Shown one piece after another: positions 17,916 to 27,897 of a DNA stretch of 64,000 bases. Source of the DNA: an uncultured Luminiphilus sp. (GTDB lineage Bacteria > Pseudomonadota > Gammaproteobacteria > Pseudomonadales > Halieaceae); NCBI GenBank assembly GCA_943789425.1, contig CALSUB010000013.1, forward strand, positions 1 to 64,000, in the 5' to 3' direction. Under the pieces are notes generated by a model. It worked only from the letters and a program-made list of their open reading frames with translations, was not told the origin of the DNA and did no database searches. The position numbers and the translations under genes were made by a program. Position 1 is the stretch's first letter, and each line of letters opens with the position of its first letter.

Positions 17916-17996
17916 TTGGCTTGTCGTTCTCTATCGGTCTGCGCATACTGCATGATCTGTAAATGACGACGACGCCCAGCAGGTACCCTCAACACT

Positions 17997-19397
17997 ATGG
18001 CAGATAACGCGCAATCACCCGGCAGTGCCCGGGCCCTCGGCACGTCCATCGCCGACGTATTGGCGTCCGATGCTCGCCCCGCTCCCACGCCACTCACGAC
18101 CCAAGCCTACGAATTCCTCGGCGATGCAGACCTGCCCACACACCGCTACACCTGCCATGATTTTTTTCAGCAGGAAATGTCCGGTATGTGGTCGCGCTGC
18201 TGGCAGTGGGCCTGCCGTGAGGAGCACATCCCTGCGGTCGGAGATCACTATGTCTATGACATTGGGCCTTACTCCGTGATTATCACGCGAGTGGCGGACG
18301 GCGAGATCAAAGCTTTTATCAACAGCTGTACCCACCGCGGGACCCGACTTCTAGGCGAGCAGGGGCCGGGCTCCGGGCAAGGCTTTCACTGTCCGTTCCA
18401 CGGATGGTCGTACGACCTTGATGGCACCCTCAAAGATGTGCCAGGACGCTGGGATTTTCCACATGTTTGCGAAGCAACTCATTCACTTCAGTCCGTCAGG
18501 TGTGACACCTGGCAAGGTTTTATCTTCGTCAATTTTGATATCGATGCTAAACCGCTGCACGAACAGCTGGACGTGATGCCCGAGCATTTTTCGCATTTTC
18601 CGCTGAGTCATCGTCGCATTCGGCTCCATGTACAAAAAGCATTGCCTGCAAACTGGAAGGCCGCGCAAGAGGCATTCATGGAGGCTTATCACAACTTTAC
18701 GACCCACGATGCGCCCACGGGGGCCAATGCGCAGTACGATATTTTTGGTCCTCATGTAAGCCGCTTCATTCATAGTCTTGGCCACTATTCCCCCGAGGCA
18801 CTGTCGGATTACCCCGGGGATAAGTGGCGTGCGCCACCGCTGACCGAGCAGGAACTCCTAGCGGGACTTCCGGTGGAGCAGAGGACACTGGCCGAGGATG
18901 AAACGGCGCGCGCCGTTGGCGCTCAGCAGCTGCGCGAAGCCCTCGGCGCACAACTCAACGTGGATTTTTCTGGCGCTTCCGATAGCGAAATGCTCGACTC
19001 TATCGAATACCACGTTTTTCCCAACGCCTTTTTCTTTCCCGGAATACTGATCTCCATGGCCTATCGTTTTAGGCCCCTTGATAACGACGTGGATCGCTGC
19101 CTATTCGAGATACTCATGTTAGAGCCGCTCGCGGAGGGCGCGACGCACCCCGACCCGCCCGATCCCGTGTATCTTGAGGTCGAGCAGTCATACACAGAGG
19201 TCGATGAGCTCGCTTGGTTAGGCGCCGTCTATGATCAGGACACCAGTAACCTGCAGTTACAGCAACAAGGCCTCAAGAACAGTCGCAAGGGCATTACGCT
19301 GGGGAATTATCAAGAGGCACGCATTCGGCGCTTTCACCTGACCCTCGATCACTATCTGGCGCAAGCCCACCTCGCCGAGGGCAGCAGCGACGGTTGA
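17997..19397 (+). CDS. Rieske non-haem iron oxygenase, alpha-type subunit
   Basis: A 466-residue Rieske oxygenase. The 2Fe-2S ligands are C111 and H113 (CTHRG) and C132 and H135 (CPFHGWSY). The mononuclear iron site shows EAYHNFTTH (H232, H237), with a likely third carboxylate in the late C-terminal 'DELAWLGAVYDQD' region. These enzymes use O2 and electrons from a reductase to hydroxylate rings or N-methyl groups (GbcA and CntA demethylate betaine and carnitine). The surrounding demethylation genes make an N-demethylase plausible, but aromatic substrates cannot be excluded. No reductase gene is adjacent. It is divergent from the SnoaL-like gene. Confidence 0.88.
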   Translation: MADNAQSPGSARALGTSIADVLASDARPAPTPLTTQAYEFLGDADLPTHRYTCHDFFQQEMSGMWSRCWQWACREEHIPAVGDHYVYDIGPYSVIITRVADGEIKAFINSCTHRGTRLLGEQGPGSGQGFHCPFHGWSYDLDGTLKDVPGRWDFPHVCEATHSLQSVRCDTWQGFIFVNFDIDAKPLHEQLDVMPEHFSHFPLSHRRIRLHVQKALPANWKAAQEAFMEAYHNFTTHDAPTGANAQYDIFGPHVSRFIHSLGHYSPEALSDYPGDKWRAPPLTEQELLAGLPVEQRTLAEDETARAVGAQQLREALGAQLNVDFSGASDSEMLDSIEYHVFPNAFFFPGILISMAYRFRPLDNDVDRCLFEILMLEPLAEGATHPDPPDPVYLEVEQSYTEVDELAWLGAVYDQDTSNLQLQQQGLKNSRKGITLGNYQEARIRRFHLTLDHYLAQAHLAEGSSDG

Positions 19398-19488
19398 CTC
19401 GGTCATTTGGGTCTGAGCGCATTCCCCCGTAAACTATGGCGCTCGATTCTGCGTATTAACCTCACACCTCTCCACGGAGCACGTCACT

Positions 19489-20531
19489 ATGAAACTCGGA
19501 TTTCTTCTCGGTTATTCAGGTAAGCAGATTCATATTCCACTGGACCTGATTAAAACAGCCGAGTCCATGGGCTATGACTCAGTGTGGACCGCAGAGGCCT
19601 ATGGCAACGATGCGGTGACCTCTGCCTCTTGGGTGCTCGCCAATACCAGCAAAATCCGGGTGGGTACCGCCATCATGCAAATGCCCGCAAGAACGCCCGC
19701 CATGTGTGCCATGACAGCCATGTCACTCGATCAGCTCTCTGGCGGCAGATTCATTGTCGGTTTGGGTGCATCAGGGCCGCAAGTCGTCGAAGGATGGCAT
19801 GGCGTGCCCTATGGCAAACCGGTTACCCGCACCAAAGAATATATTCAAATCATGCGCGAAATTTTCAAGCGTGAAGGGACCGGTGGAACTCGACGGTAAA
19901 ATGTACCAACTGCCCAACACCGGAGAGGGCACGACTGGGCTTGGTAAGCCACTCAAGTCGATTTTGGCGGCGAGCGACAACATTCCGATTTATACCGCGT
20001 CGATCACGCCCGCTGGATTACGCTGCGCCGGTGAAGTGGGTGACGGCGTTTTCCCCGTCTGGATGGACCCCACAAAATACTCCGTCATCGGTGACTCGAT
20101 CGAGGAAGGGTTTGCCAAAGCAGGCAATGGTAAGAGTCTTAAGGACTTTGATATTGCACCCTTTGTCACGGTGGCAATGAACGATGATCTTGACGCCGCT
20201 TACGACTCCTTACGGCCCTTGGTTAGCACTTTATATTGGCGGGATGGGGGCCAAGAATAAAAACTTTTATCACGAGTACACCACCCGCCTTGGCTATGGT
20301 GACGCCGCTGATGAGATTCAGACGCTCTACCTCAGCGGCAAGAAGCAAGAAGCCGAGGCCAAAGTGCCTAACGAGCTACTCGATGATGTCTCACTGATCG
20401 GTCCTCGCGGGCGCATTATTGAACGCTTGCAGTCTGGAAAGAGGCTGGCAAGCGGGGCGAAGTGGGCAGTATGTTGCTCGGCGTGCAGGATCCCAGAGGT
20501 ACTGGAGCTCTTCGCAAACGAAATGCTGTAA
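19489..20531 (+). CDS. LLM-class flavin-dependent oxidoreductase, multiply frameshifted
   Basis: A ~345-residue luciferase-like (F420/FMN) oxidoreductase: '[20 protein letters not shown]', '[18 protein letters not shown]', '[18 protein letters not shown]', '[20 protein letters not shown]', '[10 protein letters not shown]', '[20 protein letters not shown]', '[10 protein letters not shown]'. It continues in a third frame through [20 protein letters not shown] to '[10 protein letters not shown]'. At least four breaks (about 19876, 20215, 20435, 20500) shift and restore frame, which is more typical of read errors than of decay. The start ATG follows GGAG in 'CACGGAGCACGTC'. It may oxidise or monooxygenate an intermediate of the Rieske pathway. 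Cofactor and substrate are unknown. Confidence 0.8.
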
Positions 20532-20548
20532 GGCGCTGCGTGACCTCA

Positions 20549-20953
20549 ATGATGCAAGTCGATGGCGCCTGCTTGTGCGGCGACGTGACGTGGGAAGCCA
20601 CAGTGGACACCCAGCTGATCGTCGTGTGCCATTGCAGCGATTGCCAAACGGTGGGCGCCTCTGCATTCCAATTTTCGGCGCGCGTCGACCGCAACCAGTT
20701 CGCCCTAACCAACGGCACACTCAGCGCCTACATTAAAACAGCAGAGAGCGGTCAGGCACGAGCCATGAGCTTCTGCGGACGCTGCGCGACAATGCTTCAT
20801 ACCAGCAATACCGATGGCACTGGCCCGCTCTCTCTGAGACTCGGCGGGTGTCGGCAAAAGCACGCGTTAACACCGCAGTTTCAAATCTGGTGCGAATCCG
20901 CTCTGCCATGGGTTGAGGTGGAAGCCAGCGTTAGCCTACCGAAACAGACGTGA
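20549..20953 (+). CDS. GFA/CENP-V-type zinc protein
   Basis: About 134 residues with the GFA fold signature: 'GACLCGDVTWEA', 'CHCSDCQTVGASAFQF' and 'SFCGRCATMLH', giving the paired cysteines that bind two zinc ions. Family founders were named glutathione-dependent formaldehyde-activating enzymes, though many members have other or unknown roles. A role in handling formaldehyde released by N-demethylation would fit the locus (inference). The start is one of two tandem ATGs (20549/20552), 18 bp after the LLM gene. The sequence before this in the same frame is the out-of-frame end of the LLM gene. Confidence 0.8.
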   Translation: MMQVDGACLCGDVTWEATVDTQLIVVCHCSDCQTVGASAFQFSARVDRNQFALTNGTLSAYIKTAESGQARAMSFCGRCATMLHTSNTDGTGPLSLRLGGCRQKHALTPQFQIWCESALPWVEVEASVSLPKQT

Positions 20954-21017
20954 AGCACGCTCTACTCTGAGCGAGACACCACCGCTCGCGAGGCGATAAC
21001 GTCGGTGACTGTCAGCG

Positions 21018-22050
21018 CTAATTCAATAGCTCTGCTTCTTCAGAGGGCAGCTCTGATTCGAAGATCTTGAAGATCTGCGTCTCACCCTGAATGCGATCGC
21101 TCTTAGGGGATACCCCCATGTATTTTCGGTAACAACGACTGAAAGTGTGTGGTGGATACGAATCCACACATCGACGTGATTTCGACAATCGAACGAGACG
21201 TTTGCTTGAGCAGACGGCGCGCCCGGTCGAGTCGTAATTTTAAGTAGTAACGTGACGGGGTACTGTGGAGATGCTTTAAAAACAGTCTTTCTAACTGCCG
21301 TCGGGACAGGCTGACATAATCCGCTAGCTCTTGCAGGGTAATAGGCTCTTCAAGATTAGCCTCCATTAACTGCAACACCTCTTTGAGCTTGGGCTGCATG
21401 TCTGCCTTTCTCGACCACATCGGAATGACCTGCATCTCAGCGTCTGACCGGTGCCGCTCGCAGACCAGCATGTCTGCCACACCATCGACCAGCGATTGCG
21501 GATGCCGCTTGGCGATCATCGCCAACATCATATGCAAAGGAACCGTGCCCCCGGTACAGGTCAATCGATCTCGATCAATCGTATACAAGTGGGAGTTGAA
21601 ATCGATGGCAGGGAACTGTTCGGTCAGCAGCGTTAAGCAATCCCAGTGGGCGCTGCATTGGTACCCGTTCAATAATCCAGCGCTGGCCAGCGCATACGAC
21701 CCCGTGCACAGCGCACCGAGCTGCGCGCCCTTCTGCGCCTGCTTGCGCAGCCAGGCCAAATCAGATCGCTGCACACTCTGTTCAATGTCAATTCCGCCCA
21801 CGACAATCACCAGGTCGAAATCTGCTTCATCCGAAAGGGTGTAATCGAGGGTGACACGAATACCATCACTGCTCACCTGATCTCGCTCTCCTGAGCCAAT
21901 CAAATGCCAGCTATACAGAGCGGTGTCCGAGAGCAAATTGGCAACGCGTAAGGGGTCGATGGCACTGGAGAGTGAGATCAACGTGAATTGATCCATCAAC
22001 AAAAAGCCCACGCGCTTGGGAGGAGCGTTAAACGTCCGCGTGTGCTCCAT
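21018..22050 (-). CDS. GlxA-family AraC-type transcriptional regulator (GbdR-like)
   Basis: About 343 residues. The N-terminal DJ-1/PfpI (class I amidotransferase-like) domain shows 'VGFLLMDQFTLISLSSAIDP', 'FDLVIVVGGID', 'LGALCTGSYALASAGLLNG' and 'CTGGTVPLHMMLAMI'. The C-terminal AraC double helix-turn-helix shows 'ITLQELADYVSLSRRQLERL', 'RYYLKLRLDRARRLL' and 'EITSMCGFVSTTHF'. A break near 21142 truncates the apparent frame. In the right frame it continues as FSRCYRKYMGVSPKSDRIQG and ends at 21018. This architecture is that of GbdR, SouR and CdhR, which sense glycine betaine, sarcosine or carnitine. It lies 33 bp after dehydrogenase C and is a good candidate for the 21-bp-spaced operators. 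Confidence 0.88.
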
Positions 22051-22083
22051 GCTGTCTCTCCAGATTAAGCGATAACCGGTACC

Positions 22084-24654
22084 TCAGCTTCTGACGCGTT
22101 CGTTGGCAGGATCGAGCAGCGCTCGATAGCCGACAGAGACGATTTTGGCCGGAAAGAAACAGCCAAAATACTCCATTAGCACCGTCTCGCCCTCAACAGC
22201 ACGATCAGTGGGGAGGTACCCCATCGCGATATTCTGGCCTAAAGACGGTCCAAAAGCGACACTTGTGGTGTAAGAACGACGCCCATGGGTATCAATGATC
22301 ACTTCTTGGGTCTCTGGATCGAGCAAAGGCCAGTGTCCAACCGGGTAGCGGACCACGCCGTTTTCGTCGGTCGTATCCTCGAGTACCAAGGTACACAGGT
22401 AGGCCGCCTGTTCGGGTAATTCACGCTGAGCCACGTAGGCGTCTTTGCCGTGAAAGTCTGCGGCTTTGACTTTGGGCCGCGATAATCCGGCCTCATAAAG
22501 GTTGTAGTCAGTCTCTAAGTCATCGTTTTGTAGCCGTAAACTCTTCTCCAGACGCCGGCTATTGGCGTAAGTCTCGATACCGACGGGCGTGACATCCAGT
22601 GCGAACAGCGCGTCCCATAAGCCAAGACCCTCGCTGAAGGGGAAGTAAAGCTCCCAGCCTTGCTCACCGACGTAAGAGATACGGAAAGCCCACACCGTCA
22701 CGCCCTGAACGTTGATTTCCTTTGCCGTGGCATAGGGGAACGCGTCGTGGGAGACGCTCTCGGGATCATCCATAAGCTTTTGCAACGTGGCTCGGGCTTC
22801 AGGTCCCCAAAGGCCCAGCGTGGCAATCTGCTCGGTCTGGTCGACGAACGCCACATCACTCAGCGCCAGCTTGTCGCACATCCGCTTCATCCAAATGTAA
22901 TCCCGATGTCCCGTATCACCGCCGCAAATAACCCGAAAGCTGTCCTCGGTGAGACGGATAATCGTTAAGTCGGAGTGAATGCCGCCGGTTTGATCGAGGA
23001 AGTGAGTGTAAACACCCTTACCAATGGGGGTATCGGTACCCACTTTGGCTACTGAGCAAAATTCGAGCAATGCCTCAGCATCCGCACCCACCACATCGAA
23101 AATGGCGAAGTGAGACAAGTTGATCATGCCCACACCGTCACTCAGGGCGAGGTGCTCCGCGTTGGAGACTTCCCAGAAGTGTCGGTTATCCCACTCTGCA
23201 GCGCGCGTCGGTACGCGATCGCGGTAGGTCTGAAGCAACGTGGCTTCATTCGCAGCGTAGCCATAGGCACGTTCCCATCCGGCCACTTCCATGAAGTAGC
23301 CGCCCAGCGCCACTTCGCGCTCATAAAACGGGCTGGTGCGCATTTGCCGCGACGACGCGTAAGGCTCTCGCGGATGGACCGCTGGCGTGTAGATCTTTTG
23401 CGCCACTTCATAACTGCGGTTGCGAATAAACTCATCGGTCAGCTGCACCGGGTAATGGCGCGCGGGATCAACCCCGTGCGGATCCATTTCAGTGCGCCCT
23501 TGGGTCATCCAGTCCGCCAGTAATTTACCGGCGCCCGGGCCGTCTTTTACCCATACGGCCTCGCATAACCAGAGGCCTCGAACGTCTGGTGCCTCACCGA
23601 TAATCGACCCGCCATCCGTCGTGACTGACAGCAACCCATTGAAAGAGCGACGCTCCTCCCAAGGCAAATCCGCCAATACGGGCGTCAGCTCAACGGACCG
23701 CTCAAAGGCCTCGATGACTTGATCCAGCGTCAAATCATTCATAGAAGGCGACATTCGAGCGTCTTCGGGTTCTGAAATCGCCCTCGCCTCAACAATACGC
23801 GGCTCAAAAGGCTCGTAATAACCCCACTCTAATAACCCGCCCTCTGGCGTGGTCGGATCGCCGGTATCGCGCACATAAGCAGAGTTGCCTTGATCGCGAA
23901 ACAACGGATAAACAATGTCTTTGCCCGTGCCCTCAAGCGCATCCCAAGGTCCGAAAAATAGCAGCGGGTGTTCCACAGGCATTAACGGCAATTTAACCTT
24001 TGCCGTCTCTGACACCAGCGAGCCCCAAATGCCGGCGCACAGCACAACGTAGTCCGCCATGATGGTGCCTTTGGCGGTTTTCACGCCCACGGCTCGGCCG
24101 TTTTCGACAATAATCTCTTCCGCGGGGGTATAGGGAAAGGCTTGCAGCTTGCCTGCCGCGACGGCCTCATCCACAAGATCACCCGCGACACTTTGCGATC
24201 GGGGGGTCACGAGGCCCGCGTCGGGATCCCACATGGCGCACTCGATGGTGTCTTCTTCTAGTAACGGAAAGCGCTCTTTGGCTTCTGCAGCAGTGATCAT
24301 GTGTGCGTTGGTGCCAAAGGCCTTACCCGAGGCCACCTTGCGCAGCAGTTCTTGCACTTGGGCATCGTCGCCTTTGCGCGCAACTTCCATACCACCGATC
24401 TCAATAAAATTGCCCCGAGATTTATAGAACTCACGGCTGTAGGTGCTGGTGAAAACCGTTAACTTGTCATGAGAGGTCATGTAACAAAAATCAGATGCAT
24501 GCGAAGTTGAGCCAATGTCCGTTGGTATCGCCGACTTTTCGAGTCCAACGATGTCATCCCAACCGGCTTCGACTAAGTGATGCGCCACCGAGGCACCCAC
24601 AATGCCCCCTTGACCAACGATCACGACTCGCGCTTTTTCAGGTAAAGCTGCCAT
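22084..24654 (-). CDS. dimethylglycine/sarcosine dehydrogenase-like FAD-GcvT protein (C)
   Basis: An intact 856-residue paralogue of A and B with a diverged active site. The dinucleotide loop is GQGGIVGASVAHHLVEAG. The flavin-linking region is 'GSTSHASDF' (histidine 52) in place of 'TWHAAG', so FAD attachment may persist but the neighbouring residues differ. The GcvT half contains 'SYVGEQGWELYFPF', 'NSRRLEKSLRLQNDDL', 'VAFGPSLGQNIAMGYLP' and an end at 'RALLDPANERVRS'. The predicted role is oxidative demethylation of another N-methyl amine. It is the first gene before the GlxA/AraC regulator, with operator-like site B about 165 bp upstream, and follows the formate dehydrogenase operon. Confidence 0.88.
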   Translation of the reverse strand: MAALPEKARVVIVGQGGIVGASVAHHLVEAGWDDIVGLEKSAIPTDIGSTSHASDFCYMTSHDKLTVFTSTYSREFYKSRGNFIEIGGMEVARKGDDAQVQELLRKVASGKAFGTNAHMITAAEAKERFPLLEEDTIECAMWDPDAGLVTPRSQSVAGDLVDEAVAAGKLQAFPYTPAEEIIVENGRAVGVKTAKGTIMADYVVLCAGIWGSLVSETAKVKLPLMPVEHPLLFFGPWDALEGTGKDIVYPLFRDQGNSAYVRDTGDPTTPEGGLLEWGYYEPFEPRIVEARAISEPEDARMSPSMNDLTLDQVIEAFERSVELTPVLADLPWEERRSFNGLLSVTTDGGSIIGEAPDVRGLWLCEAVWVKDGPGAGKLLADWMTQGRTEMDPHGVDPARHYPVQLTDEFIRNRSYEVAQKIYTPAVHPREPYASSRQMRTSPFYEREVALGGYFMEVAGWERAYGYAANEATLLQTYRDRVPTRAAEWDNRHFWEVSNAEHLALSDGVGMINLSHFAIFDVVGADAEALLEFCSVAKVGTDTPIGKGVYTHFLDQTGGIHSDLTIIRLTEDSFRVICGGDTGHRDYIWMKRMCDKLALSDVAFVDQTEQIATLGLWGPEARATLQKLMDDPESVSHDAFPYATAKEINVQGVTVWAFRISYVGEQGWELYFPFSEGLGLWDALFALDVTPVGIETYANSRRLEKSLRLQNDDLETDYNLYEAGLSRPKVKAADFHGKDAYVAQRELPEQAAYLCTLVLEDTTDENGVVRYPVGHWPLLDPETQEVIIDTHGRRSYTTSVAFGPSLGQNIAMGYLPTDRAVEGETVLMEYFGCFFPAKIVSVGYRALLDPANERVRS

Positions 24655-24818
24655 AACATCTCCTACACTCTGTGCTCATACTGTCCGCCCATCGTGCTCT
24701 TGATAGAGCATTTAGGCCGTCATTTTTGACTTATTGTGTGTCGTCCTCGAGGCGCTACGTCCGCTCTCAGTACTGCTGGGCATTGGGCGCTTTCTTCGCA
24801 GACGGCGCTATCTCAAAC

Positions 24819-24851
24819 CCGACACACAGATGACCAAAAGCGTCACCTTGA
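24819..24851 (-). promoter_or_regulatory. candidate AraC-type operator, site B
   Basis: Read on the minus strand, this element matches site A (10644-10676) at 25 of 33 positions, including TCAAGGTG, TTTTGGT and GTGTCGG. It faces dehydrogenase C. It begins just beyond the fdsD stop, so the dehydrogenase C-regulator pair probably has its own promoter here. Confidence 0.5.
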
Positions 24852-24865
24852 ACGCGCTTTTTACC

Positions 24866-25073
24866 TCAAAGTGCTGCCAGCGCCGCATGCACCTCTGCAC
24901 CAATGCAATCGGGCTGGTTTGCGGCGATCTCAGACAGCTCTTTCAGCATCTCAGGGGTCCAAAATTGTTGCATGTGGTGGCTCACCTGCCCCGCGACATC
25001 CTCGCGGCTGGGCACGCCCCCCCGCGATTTGATTCGCCATCCTGACCAAATGTTCCTGGTGATACTCCATCAT
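24866..25073 (-). CDS. fdsD: NAD-dependent formate dehydrogenase delta subunit, frameshifted
   Basis: About 68-69 residues after joining across a run of seven Gs (complement of 25017-25023). The product, MMEYHQEHLVRMANQIAGG then VPSREDVAGQVSHHMQQFW and 'TPEMLKELSEIAANQPDC', has the FdsD pattern (LVxMANQIA...HxxxFWxPxM). FdsD is needed for formation or stability of the FdsABG complex. The start ATG lies four bases after the fdsA stop, in the usual FdsGBAD order. Confidence 0.8.
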
Positions 25074-25077
25074 CGGC

Positions 25078-27887
25078 TCACGCTAACGCTGGCTCAGACA
25101 CGGGCCGAATTTGCACCGCGGTCACTTTATATTCTGGGCAATTGGTCGCCCAATCTGAATTATCCGTGGTAATCACGTTGGTCCCACTGACCGGATGGTG
25201 AAAGGTGGTGTACACCACACCGGCGGGAATATCGTCGCTGATGCGCACCCGCATTCGCGTTTCACCAGCACGACTGGCAATTTCGACCCAGTCGCCGTCT
25301 TTCACACCGCGGGCTTCTGCATCGGCCTCGTGAATATCGAGCAGATCCTCAGAATGCCAAACGACGTTATCGGTTCTGCGCGTTTGGGCACCCACGTTGT
25401 ATTGACTCAGTATGCGGCCAGTCGTTAACAGCAAGGGGAACTTACGCGTCGATCGCTCATCAGTTGGTACGTAAGGGGTGGTCATAAACTGCCCCTCGCC
25501 ACGAACAAATCGGTCTTTGTGCATGATCGGCGTCCCACTCGGCGCCTGGTCGTTGCACGGCCATTGCACGCTGCCCAATTCGTCCAGCAGGTCAAAGGAC
25601 ACGCCGGCAAAGGTCGGGGTTAGTTCAGCAATCTCATCCATAATTTCGGCCGCACTCTCGTAAGGCATGGGGTACCCCATCGCCTCACTCAGGGCGCAGG
25701 TTGCCTCCCATTCTGACCGTCCTGTGCGAGACGTCATCACGGGTCGCACACGGTTAATACGCCGCTCTGCGTTGGTAAAGGTGCCGTCTTTTTCCAGAAA
25801 CGACGTACCCGGGAGGAACACGTGGGCAAACTGCGCCGTCTCGTTCAAAAAGAGGTCCTGGACGATGACGCAATCCATCGCGGTGAGTGCCGCGGCCACA
25901 TGCTGTGTATTGGGGTCCGATTGCGCAATATCCTCGCCCTGAATATAGAGCCCTTTAAAACGTCCACTGACGGCAGAGTCGAGCATATTGGGGATGCGCA
26001 TGCCGGGCTCTTCCCGCAGCGTGACACCCCAAATCTGTGAAAACTGCTCGCGGACGGTATCGTCAGAGACGTGGCGATATCCCACAAATTCGTGGGGGAA
26101 CGATCCCATGTCGCAGGAACCTTGCACGTTATTCTGGCCACGGAGCGGATTCACGCCCACGCCGAGGCGGCCAATGTTTCCGGTCGCCATCGCCAAATTC
26201 GCCATGGCCATGACCATCGTCGACCCTTGAGAATGTTCCGTAACCCCCAAGCCGTAGTAAATGGCGCCATTACCCGCCGTCGCAAATGCCCGTGCCGCCG
26301 CACGCACTGACGTGGCGGGGACACCGGTCACCGCCTCTAGCGCTTCTGGGCTGTTCTCAGGCAGACGAATAAAATCTTCCCAGGCCTTAAACGATGCACG
26401 ATCGCAGCGCTCTGCCACAAAAGCTTCGTCGATCAGTCCCTCGCTGGCGACCACGTGAGAAACGGCATTGAGCACGGCCACATTCGTGCCGGGTAAGAGT
26501 TGCAGGTGATGCTCTGCACTCACGTGAGGCGACCGCACGAGATCAATCGAACGGGGATCAATCACGATCAGATCTGCCCCCTCTCGAAGCCGACGCTTCA
26601 TGCGCGAACCAAAAACAGGGTGCGCATCAGTGGGGTTGGCGCCAATCACCATGATCGCGTCGGCATGCTGTACCGACGCAAAGTCTTGGGTGCCGGCGCT
26701 GGTGCCGAAGGTCTGCTTGAGACCGTAACCGGTGGGTGAGTGGCAAACCCGAGCGCAAGTGTCGACATTGTTAGTGCCAAATGCGGCGCGGACCATTTTC
26801 TGCACGACATAGACTTCTTCGTTGGTGCATCGTGAGGAAGTGATGCCACCTATCGCATCCACCCCATGACTGGCCTTGATGGCATTAAAACGATCGGCCG
26901 CAAAACCAATCGCCTCCTCCCAACTGACCTCCCGCCACGCTGCATCGATACTGTCTCGGACCATCGGCGTGGTAATGCGATCCTGATGCTGCGCGTATCC
27001 CCAGGCGAAACGACCTTTTACACAAGAGTGCCCAGCATTAGCACCGCCTTCCTTATCGGGCACCATGCGCACCACCTCATCGCCCCGCAACTCGGCGACG
27101 AAAGAACAGCCCACGCCACAGTAAGCGCAGGTGGTTTTGACCTTGCGACTGGGCACGCCCTAACTCAATGACGCTTTTCTCTTGCAAGGTGGCCGTGGGA
27201 CACGCCTGAACGCAGGCGCCGCAAGACACACACTCGCTCTCTAAAAAGGGTTGTTGCTCACTCGGTGATACGCGCGAGCCAAATCCGCGACCTGCGATCG
27301 TGAGTGCAAACGTCCCCTGCACCTCTGAACACGCGCGGACACAGCGACTGCAGACGATGCACTTACTGGTGTCAAAGGTGAAATAGGGGTTGGACTCGTC
27401 CTTGACGCCGTCGAGATGATTCTCGCCTTCTGTGCCGTAGCGAACATCACGCAAGCCGACTGCACCGGCCATATCCTGCAGCTCGCAGTCACCGTTAGCG
27501 GGGCAGGTTAAACAGTCTAGAGGGGTGATCTGAAATGTAAAGCTCCATCACCCCTTTTCGTAACTTGTCGAGGCGAGGGGTTTGTGTCTTGACCGACATA
27601 CCGTCTTGGCATGGCGTCGTGCAGGAAGCGGGCGTGCCATTGCGGCCCTCAATCTCGACCAAGCACAACCGGCAGGAGCCAAACGCCTCTACGTTATCGG
27701 TCGCACACAACTTAGGAATGTTGGCGCCGGCGATGGCGGCCGCGCGCATCACCGAGGTCCCTTCGGGCACAGTCACCGGCATACCATCGATATGGACGGT
27801 GACCTCAACTTCAGAATTTATCGCAGGCGTACCATAATCCTGCGACAGATCGAGTTGAGCGGGGTCAAACTGCTGAACCATATTCAT
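25078..27887 (-). CDS. fdsA: NAD-dependent formate dehydrogenase alpha (molybdenum) subunit, frameshifted
   Basis: About 935 residues after joining. The N-terminal 2Fe-2S domain shows 'LCATDNVEAFGSCRLCLVEI', then the NuoG-type and 4Fe-4S segments 'LDCLTCPANGDCELQDMAG', 'CIVCSRCVRACSEVQGTFAL' and 'CVSCGACVQACPTATL'. The molybdopterin domain starts 'KVKTTCAYCGVGCSF', with the catalytic cysteine in 'DTCARVCHSPT' and the C-terminal 'TTGRILSQYNVGAQTRRTDN'. It oxidises formate to CO2. Breaks lie near 27158 and 27520, each one extra base. The start at 27887 (MNMVQQF) follows the fdsB stop by ten bases. The frame remains open to 27911 upstream but would overlap fdsB. Confidence 0.92.
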
Positions 27888-27897
27888 TGCATCACCC

